DNA of 64,000 nucleotides, taken from positions 248,001 through 312,000 of the forward strand of contig NZ_CP047029.1 in assembly GCF_009796805.1 (NCBI RefSeq). The letters run 5' to 3'. Under the pieces are notes generated by a model that had not been told where the DNA came from, did no database searches, and saw nothing but the letters and a program-made list of their open reading frames with translations. Below, piece after piece: positions 46,312-56,069 of the stretch (its first letter is position 1; each line of letters starts with the position of its first letter). Source of the DNA: Algibacter sp. L1A34. GTDB taxonomy: Bacteria > Bacteroidota > Bacteroidia > Flavobacteriales > Flavobacteriaceae. Made by a program: the position numbers and the translations under genes.

Positions 46312-46911
46312 CTACCAATTATCTCTCCAATCGAGATTTTGTTTAACAATCTTGGCAGGATTCCCTGCAATTATATTTCTACTATTCTCAAAATCACTAG
46401 ATACAACACTACCCAAACCTACAATATTTATTGATCCAATATTTACTCCAGATGCAAATTTGCAAGATGAACCTATATAATTATTGTCTCCAATTTTTAT
46501 GTCTAGATTCTTTCCTGTCTTTGTATGTATAGAACCATGTGTCCAAAACTCAGAATTTTTTCCAGCAATCCATGTATTATTTCCTATTGTAATATTGTTC
46601 CAAACATCGAAATAATGATTATTTATTACTCTAGAATTTTTTCCTATTTTAAAAACACCACTACCAACAATATTATTATTGGAATGAAACATGGTATTAT
46701 CTCCTATTATTATTGAATTACAAGTGAAATTATTACCATTTGCTATTCTTACATTATCACCTATGCTTACCTTTTCACAATTTATATATGCTTTTCCTAT
46801 GAATACATTTTTACCAATTTTATAACCAAAAACATACTTCAAGATTACCACCTTTAAAAAAGAAGATGGTACATGTTTTAATAGCCTTAAAAGAATACTT
46901 TTAAATTTCAT
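46312..46911 (-). CDS. Hexapeptide-repeat acyltransferase
   Basis: A 199-residue beta-helix enzyme with long runs of hexapeptides: GKNVFIGKAYINCEKVSIGD, then INNHYFDVWNNITIGNNTWI, ending SRNIIAGNPAKIVKQN. It resembles the sugar O-acetyltransferases of capsule loci. The end lies just before the GT4 gene start; the earlier start of that gene would overlap it by 59 nt and is rejected. Confidence 0.83.
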   Translation of the reverse strand: MKFKSILLRLLKHVPSSFLKVVILKYVFGYKIGKNVFIGKAYINCEKVSIGDNVRIANGNNFTCNSIIIGDNTMFHSNNNIVGSGVFKIGKNSRVINNHYFDVWNNITIGNNTWIAGKNSEFWTHGSIHTKTGKNLDIKIGDNNYIGSSCKFASGVNIGSINIVGLGSVVSSDFENSRNIIAGNPAKIVKQNLDWRDNW

Positions 46912-46923
46912 TATCTATTATTC

Positions 46924-47853
46924 TTATTTTTTAGTCGTTTTTTTTACTTTTTGTTTAATCTTCCAAAAAGGAAATAAATAATATTTTATGTTTATTAGAC
47001 ACAAGCCTTTTAAGGATACATTACTTTCAGAAACCATTTTTCTAAAGTACTTTACATCTCTAAAATGTATTGCTGTATTTATTAAAAAACGTGCTATACT
47101 ATTAGATAACAATTGCTTTGTTTTTAAATTTTGAATGACTAAATAAATAGCCTCTTTTTTAGAATCTATTCTTTTAGGATTATTGCTCCAAAATTCACCA
47201 GTATTAGAATTTGCATGTTTCCTATTGTAATATAAAATATTACTAATAATTAATCCCTTAAAACCATGACTTATAATATTAATATAGCATTCCCATTCTT
47301 CTGCGTATTGCAAGTTCTCATTAAAACGAATGGTTTTTAAACAGTCGTTTTTCCACAAAACTGTACAAGAAGCTAAACCAATTTCTCCTGTAACTACAGC
47401 TTCAATATTAGTTGTAGCTATATTACCAATAACCTCAACTTTAGAATCTAGAAACGTTGGTTTTTCTTTTACAAAAGACTGCTTTTGATAGTGACAAAAA
47501 TCTACACTATTATTAGTAATAACATGATGAGCAATTTCAAGATTTTTAGGATGCACCAAATCATCATCATCAAAAAATATAATATAATCTCCTTTTGCTA
47601 AATCTAATCCGTAATTACGAGAACCACACAATCCTTTTTCATACTTATCTGTTCTTTTTAAGAATTTAAACCTACTGTCTTCAATAAGTAAATTAGAAAT
47701 AACAGCTTCGGTATTATCTGTTCCACCATCATCTATAATAATACATTCCCAAGATTTAAAGGTTTGCTTACTTATAGTATTCAGCATCTCTAAAATAAAG
47801 TGCGCTCTATTATAAGTTGCCATTATTATGGTTATGTCTGGTGATTTAATCAT
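46924..47853 (-). CDS. GT2 glycosyltransferase
   Basis: A 309-residue GT-A transferase. It starts SPDITIIMATYNRAHFILEM, has GDYIIFFDDDDLVHPKNLEI as the metal-binding segment, and CGSRNYGLDLAKG in the nucleotide site. LQYAEEWECYINI near residue 180 carries the catalytic Glu-Glu pair. It overlaps the upstream GT2 by 4 nt. Lysine-rich C-terminus. Confidence 0.88.
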   Translation of the reverse strand: MIKSPDITIIMATYNRAHFILEMLNTISKQTFKSWECIIIDDGGTDNTEAVISNLLIEDSRFKFLKRTDKYEKGLCGSRNYGLDLAKGDYIIFFDDDDLVHPKNLEIAHHVITNNSVDFCHYQKQSFVKEKPTFLDSKVEVIGNIATTNIEAVVTGEIGLASCTVLWKNDCLKTIRFNENLQYAEEWECYINIISHGFKGLIISNILYYNRKHANSNTGEFWSNNPKRIDSKKEAIYLVIQNLKTKQLLSNSIARFLINTAIHFRDVKYFRKMVSESNVSLKGLCLINIKYYLFPFWKIKQKVKKTTKK

Positions 47854-48863
47854 TTAAAAAACGAATATTTAATTAACGTTTTAAACGTATTGAAATCCAT
47901 AATATGGAAATATTTTTTTATAATAAAAAAGGCTTTTTTAATATTACCTTTTGTGCTTTTACTGGACATAAAAACATGAACTATTTGTTTTAAAAATACA
48001 GTTTCGACTTTTGATTTATTACTATAATTAGAAAAATGATTGATTTTATCTACAAAAGATTTAATAGTAGAAAAATGATTTTTAACCCAAGAGAATTCAA
48101 TGTTTTGATACGTTAAAATATTCGTTTGAAATTGAGAAATCACTTCATTTTCATTCGTTGTAATACTATTTACAAAACCGCTATACATTTCAGTTATATT
48201 TTTCTTCCAAAGTGCATTTTTAACTTTATCTGTGTGAATACTATTGGTTAAACTTGTATCGTGTAGTCTGTATTTATATAAATCCTTATTAAGGTGACAA
48301 AATAAGCTATGTAATGAAGCTCTTAGCCAAAAGTCATAATCTTCAACTAAAAACAGAGATTCGTTATACCCTTTATTTCTTATAAACACTTCTTTTTTAT
48401 ATAAAAAACAAGATCCAACAGAGTTTCCAAATAAGAGATCTTCTTTATTCTTATAAAGCACTTTTCGTTTGGCTTTTCCGTTTAAATCAATTGTTGAAAA
48501 ATTACTATATACAAAGTCTGAATCTTTATTTTTTAGAAAGCTAACCAACTCCTCAATAGCATTTTTTTTATATAAGTTATCATCACTAGTCCAACTTAAA
48601 AATAATCCATTAGCAGCTTTATGTCCAACATTTAAACTTGCTGGCAGCTTTAGATTTGTTACATTATTTATTATTCTAATTCTAGAATCTTGTTTTTCAA
48701 AACCTTGTATTATCTCTAAAGTAGTATCTGTTGAGCAATCGTTTACAATTATTAATTCAATATTTGAGTATGTTTGATTTAAACAACTATTAATTGAATC
48801 TGCTATAAATTGCTCTCCGTTATAAACCGGTAATATTATTGATATTAAGTCTTTTTCTATCAT
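47850..48863 (-). CDS. GT2 glycosyltransferase
   Basis: A 337-residue GT-A transferase. SIILPVYNGEQFIADSINSC opens the domain, NGLFLSWTSDDNLYKKNAIE carries the metal site (here SDD), and FLVEDYDFWLRASLH is the acceptor loop with the ED catalytic pair. It is followed by a long helical tail. It abuts the upstream GT4 gene by 1 nt. Confidence 0.88.
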   Translation of the reverse strand: MIEKDLISIILPVYNGEQFIADSINSCLNQTYSNIELIIVNDCSTDTTLEIIQGFEKQDSRIRIINNVTNLKLPASLNVGHKAANGLFLSWTSDDNLYKKNAIEELVSFLKNKDSDFVYSNFSTIDLNGKAKRKVLYKNKEDLLFGNSVGSCFLYKKEVFIRNKGYNESLFLVEDYDFWLRASLHSLFCHLNKDLYKYRLHDTSLTNSIHTDKVKNALWKKNITEMYSGFVNSITTNENEVISQFQTNILTYQNIEFSWVKNHFSTIKSFVDKINHFSNYSNKSKVETVFLKQIVHVFMSSKSTKGNIKKAFFIIKKYFHIMDFNTFKTLIKYSFFK

Positions 48864-48864
48864 C

Positions 48865-50034
48865 CTAATTATAACTATTAGTTAAAATAAGTTCTAATTT
48901 TTCTACATAGGTATCAATATCATACTTTTTTATGCGCTCTAAATTTATTTCACCTTCTTTTTTCCTTTCTAATTCACTATTAACCAATGTTTCCATAGCT
49001 AAAAATATAGCTTCTTGAGTATTATCTACCAAATAAGGAGATTCCTCTAGTAAACCTATACAACCTGGATGATTAGAACTTATTACTGGCAAACCAAATA
49101 ACATATATTCCATTACTACATTGGGAGTGCCTTCTATTAAAGATAGTAATATTCCAACATCTAAAATGTTTAAAACATCTAGAACAGCTTCATTACTTAA
49201 TAAGGCTACTTTGTTGGCTATATTAGAATTTTGTATACTCTTTTCTAAATCATAATAAATACCTCTAGATATTTCATCGTTTTCTTTATTTCCTTGTAAA
49301 ATTAAATGAATATTATCATGAGTCTCGCACAACCTTAAAAATATCTTTAATGCCAAATCATGGTATTTAAAGCTTTTAAAATGTGCTATCATACCAAAAA
49401 CAATTGCTCCTTCTGGTATATTAAATTTTTTCTTAATTATAGAAGCCTCTCGTTTTTCCTTTTCAAGCGTTATGTATTGTGGCAAAAGATTAAACTTCTT
49501 TTTGTTTACTTGGTATTCATTTTTAAAAATGTCGAAGCAATTTTCTGCATTACCAATTATACATGGCATATTGTTTACAGCAATACTTTCGAAAACATCC
49601 ATTTTCAATATATCTAAGCCTAGTTGATGCCAAAACGTATATTTTACTGTTGGTAATAATTTGTATAAGTAATATGCGATTTTAGAAGGGAAATTTAAAA
49701 AAGGAATGACGACATCATAGTTCTCATTTTTTAAACCTTGTTTTAGTTTTAATAAATATTGAGCAGACCACTTTAATCGTTTTAAGTTTTTAATAGAAAA
49801 TTCTCTTCTTAAAATAATATAAGGCTCCCCAAAATAATGAATGCTTCTTATTCCTGTTTCTGCGAAAAAACTATTAAAATCTTCAGTCCGTTTTGGCGAA
49901 GAAGCAAATAGAATATCTACAGTACAACCTTTTTGTTTTACTAAATATTCACCAAGGCCAAGTGCTTGCCTTTCTGCTCCACCTAACGTTCCAGCTTGGA
50001 GAATTAATAAAATATTTTTGTTATTAAAAGTCAT
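48865..50034 (-). CDS. GT4-type glycosyltransferase
   Basis: A 389-residue GT-B transferase. N-terminal LLILQAGTLGGAERQALGLG is the standard GT4 acceptor motif. The donor domain opens with PEGAIVFGMIAHFKSFKYHD and the donor site reads LLSLIEGTPNVVMEYMLFGL then PVISSNHPGC. The unusual EYMLFG replaces EAMA. It overlaps the upstream GT2 by 11 nt. Confidence 0.88.
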   Translation of the reverse strand: MTFNNKNILLILQAGTLGGAERQALGLGEYLVKQKGCTVDILFASSPKRTEDFNSFFAETGIRSIHYFGEPYIILRREFSIKNLKRLKWSAQYLLKLKQGLKNENYDVVIPFLNFPSKIAYYLYKLLPTVKYTFWHQLGLDILKMDVFESIAVNNMPCIIGNAENCFDIFKNEYQVNKKKFNLLPQYITLEKEKREASIIKKKFNIPEGAIVFGMIAHFKSFKYHDLALKIFLRLCETHDNIHLILQGNKENDEISRGIYYDLEKSIQNSNIANKVALLSNEAVLDVLNILDVGILLSLIEGTPNVVMEYMLFGLPVISSNHPGCIGLLEESPYLVDNTQEAIFLAMETLVNSELERKKEGEINLERIKKYDIDTYVEKLELILTNSYN

Positions 50035-51076
50035 AAAATGATTTACTTAATACCTGCTTGAATAAAAAATTAGTTTTTTCTTTTATTTTCATTTTTGCTA
50101 CATAAACAAAGTCTTTAATTGGTAACTTAAATAAAGCTTGTGTTCTCCATTTTTTATCAATCTCTTTAAAACCATTTGTAAAGTAAATATTATAAATAAT
50201 AGATCTTTTTATCTGGTTTAAAATAGTCTTTAATTCTTTGGTTTCAAATACTCTGTTTTTTTTGTTTAGCGCTACTATTTTTTTTTGCCAATCGATAAAC
50301 AACTCCAACGCTTCTACTTTTATATGCTCTTGTTTTAAAAGAAACTTTTTTAAAAAAGTATCTGTATACTTATTTTCGTCGTACTCTAATTTTTTAAACA
50401 AAAATAATTGAATTTCCATATCACCTTCAACCTGTATGTCTTTATATAGACTAGAAACTTGAGATTCATGGCTTCTGTAATTATATAATACTTCTTGTAT
50501 GTTATAGAGTTTCCCGTTCCAAGCTATTCTAGACCAAAAGTCGTAATCTTCAACGTGAACTTTATCATTATTAAAAGAAAACGCTCTAACAGCACTTGTT
50601 CTTAACATACAACACCCTAAACTCATTGGGCATTTAACTAGCATTTGAGCTACAATTGCATCGTGCTTTTCGCAATGCTTAATAACCGTATCATGACCTC
50701 CAAAGTATTTAATCCAACTACCACAAGTTATAATTTCTGGATACGTTTCCAAAATATGTAGTTGCTTTTCAAACCGTTCTAATTCATTTATATCATCTCC
50801 ATCCATTCTTGCAATATACTTTCCTTTTGCAAGGCTAAACCCAAGATTTAAACTGTGTATTAATCCTTTATTTTTTTCCTTTTTAATTACTTTAACTCTG
50901 TTGTCGTTATAAGACTCTACAATTTTAATTGTATTATCTGTTGAACAATCATCAATAACCAATATTTCGAAATCCTGAACTGTTTGCTTTAGAATAGAAT
51001 CCATAGCTTCTGTAATATATCTTTCGACATTATACACTGGTAACACTATTGAAATAAGTGGTTGACTTTGGTTCAT
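50024..51076 (-). CDS. GT2 glycosyltransferase
   Basis: A 350-residue GT-A transferase. PLISIVLPVYNVERYITEAM, AKGKYIARMDGDDINELERF with the DGDD metal site, and VHVEDYDFWSRIAWNGKLYN with the ED pair are typical. It has a long lysine-rich C-terminal tail of about 130 residues. It overlaps the downstream GT4 gene by 11 nt. Donor unknown. Confidence 0.88.
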   Translation of the reverse strand: MNQSQPLISIVLPVYNVERYITEAMDSILKQTVQDFEILVIDDCSTDNTIKIVESYNDNRVKVIKKEKNKGLIHSLNLGFSLAKGKYIARMDGDDINELERFEKQLHILETYPEIITCGSWIKYFGGHDTVIKHCEKHDAIVAQMLVKCPMSLGCCMLRTSAVRAFSFNNDKVHVEDYDFWSRIAWNGKLYNIQEVLYNYRSHESQVSSLYKDIQVEGDMEIQLFLFKKLEYDENKYTDTFLKKFLLKQEHIKVEALELFIDWQKKIVALNKKNRVFETKELKTILNQIKRSIIYNIYFTNGFKEIDKKWRTQALFKLPIKDFVYVAKMKIKEKTNFLFKQVLSKSFYDF

Positions 51077-51093
51077 TTAAAAAAATACCCTGA

Positions 51094-52002
51094 TTATATT
51101 TTACCTATAATTAATAAAATTAAGCTTTTAGTTTTCCTGATTGGTTTATGAAAAGGTGCTGCACTAATAGACTTGCTTAAAAAGTATAGCTTTGTTTTAA
51201 ACTGTTTATTATTTTTTGATCTTTCAAATCTATCTAAAAAGTAATTAGATTCATATTCTTTAAAAAAATCTTTAGAGAAATTATCTATTATACTTTTATT
51301 TTTTCTTCTTCTCGTGTAAGCAGACTTCTTTGCATAAAAATGCCAATATTTTGCTTTAAAAAGGTTTTCATTCTCTGAAATACTATTTTCATGTATTCTA
51401 TACAGATAAAAATAATTTTCTAAAAAAACGTGACTACCTTGCTCCTCAAGTTTATAATATAAATCCTGATCTACAGCTCGTTTCATTAAAGGATCTATAC
51501 CTAAAGTATTATTATATGCGTGGCTTTTAAAAGTTGCAAAATGAGTTAAAGCACCTTGTCCATAAGTTAAATACGATTTCCCTTTTGGGATTTTACTAGC
51601 ATTAATTCCTTTATTAATAACATTTAAGTTTAAATCTACAAGTTCATAATTAGAGGTTATAATTGCTGCTTCTATATTTGTTTTGTGAGAATTTACCATA
51701 ACTTCTAATGCGTTAAACTTTATAGCATCATCTGGATCTAAGAAACCTAATATTTCTCCGTTTGCATATTCACAACATTTATTTTTAGTATATCCACAAC
51801 CTCTATTTTTATCATTTTGATATAACTTAAAACGACTGTCATTACCTATTGTTTTTTTTATAATTTCTATAGAATCATCGTTTGAGCCATCATCTACTAT
51901 AATAGCTTCCCAATTAGTATAAGTTTGTTTTATTATACTGTTATAACAGTCAATAAAAAAATGACCATTATTATAGTTCGCAATAAGTATTGAAAATAGC
52001 AT
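51094..52002 (-). CDS. GT2 glycosyltransferase
   Basis: A 302-residue GT-A transferase. MLFSILIANYNNGHFFIDCY opens the domain, NGEILGFLDPDDAIKFNALE carries the DPDD metal site, and the acceptor region includes MKRAVDQDLYYKLEE. The C-terminal 60 residues are basic and may sit at the membrane face. It starts 11 nt after the adjacent methyltransferase-like gene ends. Confidence 0.87.
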   Translation of the reverse strand: MLFSILIANYNNGHFFIDCYNSIIKQTYTNWEAIIVDDGSNDDSIEIIKKTIGNDSRFKLYQNDKNRGCGYTKNKCCEYANGEILGFLDPDDAIKFNALEVMVNSHKTNIEAAIITSNYELVDLNLNVINKGINASKIPKGKSYLTYGQGALTHFATFKSHAYNNTLGIDPLMKRAVDQDLYYKLEEQGSHVFLENYFYLYRIHENSISENENLFKAKYWHFYAKKSAYTRRRKNKSIIDNFSKDFFKEYESNYFLDRFERSKNNKQFKTKLYFLSKSISAAPFHKPIRKTKSLILLIIGKI

Positions 52003-52013
52003 TGTCGATTATA

Positions 52014-52736
52014 TTAAATTGAACAACAGTATTTATATTTTTCTGTAGTAATTATTTTAACTTCCTTAAAACCAAAAAATGTTTCATGGTAAATTGTGAT
52101 TCCTTTTTCTTTAAATACAGATTGTAACTCATAAAAAGTATCTTTTTCTCCTTGTCTTTGATAATCATCAAATATAATTACGAATTCATGACCTAGACTT
52201 ATTCCTTTAACAATAGAGACTATATCATATCTTGAAAATCTTGGACTACCATGTGGTCCATCTACAACATATAAATCATAGTCGTTTTCAATTTTAGGTT
52301 CTAAATTCTCATAAATTTTTACTGGAAATTCATGAATATTTTTTTCAATTATAGAACAAATTTCTATTTTAGACCTTTTAGATAATAAAAACTGTCTTTC
52401 AAAAGCAGAAGCCCAACTTTTATCTTGTTCGATTATTAAATGATTAGAATTTGCTAAATAAGTATCTAAATAAGTAGAAATAAATTTTGATGATTCGCCT
52501 AAGCCCAATTCTAATATATTTAGTGGTTTATAGTCTTTTAAAACTCTATTTAATATATAAAAAAAGGTGTAATTACCTGCCCATCTACCTATATTTAAAG
52601 ACAGGTCTTTAATGCCTTCTTGACCTCTAATACTATCGTGATATATTTGAGCCCATTCTAACTCTTTAAGATATTTTACTTGCGTTTCTTGGAATGCTCT
52701 GTTCTCTCTAATTAATTTTCTTATTTTATTAATCAT
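52014..52736 (-). CDS. Class I SAM methyltransferase-like protein next to Wzt
   Basis: A 240-residue protein whose central part, YKPLNILELGLGESSKFIST near residue 75, is a SAM-binding motif I, followed by YDLYVVDGPHGSPRFSRYD near residue 155. Its start overlaps the wzt gene by 4 nt, so the two are translationally coupled. In systems such as O9a, a methyltransferase caps the chain that Wzt then recognises, so a chain-terminating role is inferred. Substrate unknown. Confidence 0.68.
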   Translation of the reverse strand: MINKIRKLIRENRAFQETQVKYLKELEWAQIYHDSIRGQEGIKDLSLNIGRWAGNYTFFYILNRVLKDYKPLNILELGLGESSKFISTYLDTYLANSNHLIIEQDKSWASAFERQFLLSKRSKIEICSIIEKNIHEFPVKIYENLEPKIENDYDLYVVDGPHGSPRFSRYDIVSIVKGISLGHEFVIIFDDYQRQGEKDTFYELQSVFKEKGITIYHETFFGFKEVKIITTEKYKYCCSI

Positions 52737-54010
52737 AACTCATTTGAGACTTTAAAATTAAACAAAGCTTTACTTTGGTTTGTAGATACTAATGCTCCAT
52801 TACCATAATAATTTCCTTCTTCTACTTCAAACGAAAAAGCATTTTGAATCCAATCCGTAATTTCCTTTTTTACAGTTATGTAGGTTGTTACATAATAAAA
52901 ACCTTTATTAAGATTCAATTTATCAATACTAAAAACTAACTCATTCACAACTTCATCATCTTTCCCAAAATCGATTAAACTAGTACTTAGCCAAGCTATT
53001 CTTTGCCCAAGATTATCATCAATTCTTAAATCCATTTGTACATCTACAAGTTTAGCTTCAATAGGGTTATTTAAGCTAAAAAGCATTTTAAATGATTCTC
53101 CTGTTTGAGGTTTTACTTTTACATTTTTTCCGTGCGTAAAAACTTCTTTTATTTGTAATTTACCATTACCTTTTCTATCATTAAACGCTGTCACCTTTGA
53201 TTCTGTAACAGTTCCATCAAGATAAAACTCAACAGCTTCTTCCACACCTCCTTCGAATTCTGTTTTTCCGTTTTTTAAAACTAGAGCTCTTGTACACAAA
53301 CTTTTCACAGCTGCCATATTATGACTAACAAACAAAACAGTTCGACCATCACCACGAGAAATATCTTGCATCTTACCAATTGCTTTCTTTTGAAACTCTG
53401 CATCACCAACTGCTAATACCTCATCAATAACCAATATTTCTGGCTCTAAAAAGGCTGCTACAGCAAATGCTAAACGCACCGTCATACCAGAACTATAGCG
53501 TTTTACAGGTGTATCTATATACCGTTGACACCCTGAGAATTCGATAATTTCGTCTATTTTTGCAGTAATTTCCTTTTTGGTCATTCCTAAAATAGCGCCG
53601 TTTAAAAAGATGTTTTCACGCCCTGTCATTTCTCCATGAAAACCTGTACCAACTTCTAACAAAGAGGCTATGCGCCCTCTAGTTTTAATCTCTCCTGTGG
53701 TTGGGCCTGTAACTTTAGATAGTATTTTTAAAAGCGTCGATTTACCTGCTCCATTTTTACCTATAATACCTAAAACTTCTCCACGTTTTACTTCAAAATT
53801 TATATCTTGTAATGCCCAAACATACTCACTAGAACCTTTGGTGCTACGATCGTTACTTTCGCCTATTTTTAAATATGGGTCTTCTTTACCACGTATACGG
53901 TTCCACCAGCGATTTAAATCGTGACTTATAGTTCCAGTACCTACAATACCTAAACGGTATTGCTTAGATATGTTCTCGGCTTTTAATATAATGTCCGTTT
54001 TACCTACCAT
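52733..54010 (-). CDS. Polysaccharide ABC transporter ATP-binding protein (Wzt-type) with C-terminal glycan-binding domain
   Basis: A 425-residue ATPase. Residues 1-255 hold Walker A (GIIGKNGAGKSTLLKIL), the signature (KRYSSGMTVRLAFA) and Walker B (EPEILVIDEVLAVGDA). The insert LNRWWNRIRGKEDPY near residue 35 is typical of Wzt. The C-terminal 140 residues form a beta-sandwich such as those that recognise the modified end of the exported glycan. It is paired with the permease two genes upstream and coupled to a methyltransferase downstream. Confidence 0.93.
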   Translation of the reverse strand: MVGKTDIILKAENISKQYRLGIVGTGTISHDLNRWWNRIRGKEDPYLKIGESNDRSTKGSSEYVWALQDINFEVKRGEVLGIIGKNGAGKSTLLKILSKVTGPTTGEIKTRGRIASLLEVGTGFHGEMTGRENIFLNGAILGMTKKEITAKIDEIIEFSGCQRYIDTPVKRYSSGMTVRLAFAVAAFLEPEILVIDEVLAVGDAEFQKKAIGKMQDISRGDGRTVLFVSHNMAAVKSLCTRALVLKNGKTEFEGGVEEAVEFYLDGTVTESKVTAFNDRKGNGKLQIKEVFTHGKNVKVKPQTGESFKMLFSLNNPIEAKLVDVQMDLRIDDNLGQRIAWLSTSLIDFGKDDEVVNELVFSIDKLNLNKGFYYVTTYITVKKEITDWIQNAFSFEVEEGNYYGNGALVSTNQSKALFNFKVSNEL

Positions 54011-55122
54011 GACGCGTTTTTAAAAAAATCAACAATTTTTTGAGAAGCATCTCCATCTCCATAAGGATTGACAGCAGAATTTGTCTGTTTTATTTTAGAT
54101 AAAATTTGTTGAGCTTTACTAACAATAAGATCTTGATCAGTTCCTACTAAAAACGAACAACCGGAATCCACCCCTTCTTGTCTTTCCGTAACCGACCTAG
54201 TCACTAAAACAGGGACTCCAAAAGTTGGCGCCTCTTCTTGAACACCTCCAGAGTCTGAAATTATTAAGTGTGCTTTTTTCATTAACCAAATAAATGTTGG
54301 ATAATCTAATGGTGCTACTAAATGCACATTTGATACATTAGATAGTCTTTTATAAACCACTTCTTGCACGTTAGGATTAAGGTGCACTGGAAAAACAATC
54401 TCTACCGTATTATCCTTAGATATTTCTACTAAGGCATTACAAATAGATTCGAAACCTTCTCCAAAATTTTCTCTTCTATGTCCCGTTACTAAAATTATTT
54501 TTTTATCAAAATTGATAGCTTCTTTTAAATTTTCAATAACCGGTGTATTAAATCCTTGATCTAAGATATCACCAGTCATTTTTAAAGCATCAATAACAGT
54601 ATTACCCGTAACTATTATTGTATTTGAAATCACTCCTTCTTTTAAAAGGTTTTGACCAGCACTTCTCCCTGGCGCAAAATGAAAATCTGCTAATCTACCG
54701 GTTAATTGTCTATTCATTTCTTCAGGAAAAGGAGACCACTTATTATATGTTCTCAATCCTGCTTCAACATGTGCTATCTTGATTTTTCTATTAAAAGCTG
54801 CCAAAGCAATGATGCTAGAAGTTGTAGTATCTCCGTGTACTAAAACAAGATCTATTTTGTTTTCACTAAATATTTTATCAATATCCTCTAAAATTCTTGA
54901 ACTTAACTTATTTAACGTCTGATTTGGCGTCATTAAGTCTAAATCAAAATCTGGTTTCATTTTGAAAAAATCCAATACTTGATCCAATAAATCTCGATGT
55001 TGCGCTGTCACGCAAAGTTTTGTATTATAACCTGATTTTAAAAACTTAAAATATACTGGAGCCATTTTTATAGCTTCAGGTCTTGTTCCTATACAAATTA
55101 AAACATTTTTATTGTCGTTCAT
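54004..55122 (-). CDS. wecB: UDP-N-acetylglucosamine 2-epimerase, non-hydrolysing (WecB)
   Basis: A 372-residue GT-B-fold epimerase that makes UDP-ManNAc. It starts VLICIGTRPEAIKMAPVYFK, has LVHGDTTTSSIIALAAFNRK, HVEAGLRTYNKWSPFPEEMN with the catalytic Glu, TGHRRENFGE and SDSGGVQEEAPTFGVPVLV. It differs from the NeuC copy by lacking release of free sugar. It overlaps wzt by 7 nt and follows wzm by 18 nt. Confidence 0.93.
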   Translation of the reverse strand: MNDNKNVLICIGTRPEAIKMAPVYFKFLKSGYNTKLCVTAQHRDLLDQVLDFFKMKPDFDLDLMTPNQTLNKLSSRILEDIDKIFSENKIDLVLVHGDTTTSSIIALAAFNRKIKIAHVEAGLRTYNKWSPFPEEMNRQLTGRLADFHFAPGRSAGQNLLKEGVISNTIIVTGNTVIDALKMTGDILDQGFNTPVIENLKEAINFDKKIILVTGHRRENFGEGFESICNALVEISKDNTVEIVFPVHLNPNVQEVVYKRLSNVSNVHLVAPLDYPTFIWLMKKAHLIISDSGGVQEEAPTFGVPVLVTRSVTERQEGVDSGCSFLVGTDQDLIVSKAQQILSKIKQTNSAVNPYGDGDASQKIVDFFKNASW

Positions 55123-55140
55123 ATCTTTAAAATAGCTTAT

Positions 55141-56007
55141 CTAAACCGTATCAATAAACGTTTTTTCAGTTTTATTAAAAATTATTAATCCCAATAAAAA
55201 TACGATTACACTAATACTTCCAGCGTATATAAAATTAATTATTGAAAATGCTCCAACACCTAAAGTCATATATCTAAACAACTCTATAATAGTAGTCATA
55301 GGATTACATTCTACTAACCAAGCATACTCAGGTAATCGCGCTTTAAAATAAGATAATGGATACATTACTGCCGAGCCGTACATCAATAACTGTACACCAA
55401 AACTAACCAAGAAAGTTAAGTCACGATACTTGGTAGTCAATGATGATAAAATCATTCCAAAACCTAAACCAAACAAGCCCATAAATACTATTAATAAAGG
55501 AAGTAACACTATTGCTAATTGTGGTGAAGCAGTTACACCTTGATTTGTAAAATACACATAATAGATATAAAACACTAGTAATACCAATAACTGAATACTA
55601 AACTTTAATAAATTTGAAAACACCACAGATAATGGGGTAATCACTCTAGGAAAGTAGACTTTACCAAAAATGCCTTGATTGGCTTTAAACGTATTACTAG
55701 TACCTGTTAAACACGCACTAAAATAGTTCCAAGACGTTATTCCTGCCAAATTGAATAAAAATGGAGGCACGCCTTCTCCTGTTGGAATAGCTGCTAAATT
55801 GTTAAATATTAGGGTGAAAATTACAGACGTAAACAAGGGCTGAATAAAAAACCACAAAGGCCCTAATATGGTTTGTTTATAAACCGTTATAATATCACGC
55901 TTGACAAATAAAAACAACAAATCACGATAGCTCCAAATTTCTTTAAGATTTAGATCTATTATTTTCTTCTTAGGTGAAATTGTATAAAGCCAGTCGTTAT
56001 TTTCCAC
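55141..56007 (-). CDS. Polysaccharide ABC transporter permease (Wzm-type)
   Basis: A 288-residue inner-membrane protein with six transmembrane helices. The N-terminal amphipathic interface helix (LNLKEIWSYRDLLFLFVKRD) and the segment VYKQTILGPLWFFIQPLFTS match the ABC-2 type permeases of the Wzm/TagG group. RDLTFLVSFGVQLLMYGSAV is the conserved loop before the last helices. It partners the Wzt-type ATPase two genes downstream; wecB lies between them. Confidence 0.92.
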   Translation of the reverse strand: MENNDWLYTISPKKKIIDLNLKEIWSYRDLLFLFVKRDIITVYKQTILGPLWFFIQPLFTSVIFTLIFNNLAAIPTGEGVPPFLFNLAGITSWNYFSACLTGTSNTFKANQGIFGKVYFPRVITPLSVVFSNLLKFSIQLLVLLVFYIYYVYFTNQGVTASPQLAIVLLPLLIVFMGLFGLGFGMILSSLTTKYRDLTFLVSFGVQLLMYGSAVMYPLSYFKARLPEYAWLVECNPMTTIIELFRYMTLGVGAFSIINFIYAGSISVIVFLLGLIIFNKTEKTFIDTV

Positions 56008-56069
56008 TTTCTAATTAAATTATGTTATTAAGAGCTTAAATTAGAAATATTCACTAATTAAATATTAGT

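Noticed and set aside
46308-46370. Upstream extension of the GT4-like gene
   Set aside because: It would overlap the acyltransferase end by 59 nt and adds an atypical N-terminus, while the ATG at 46307 gives a normal start just after the upstream stop.
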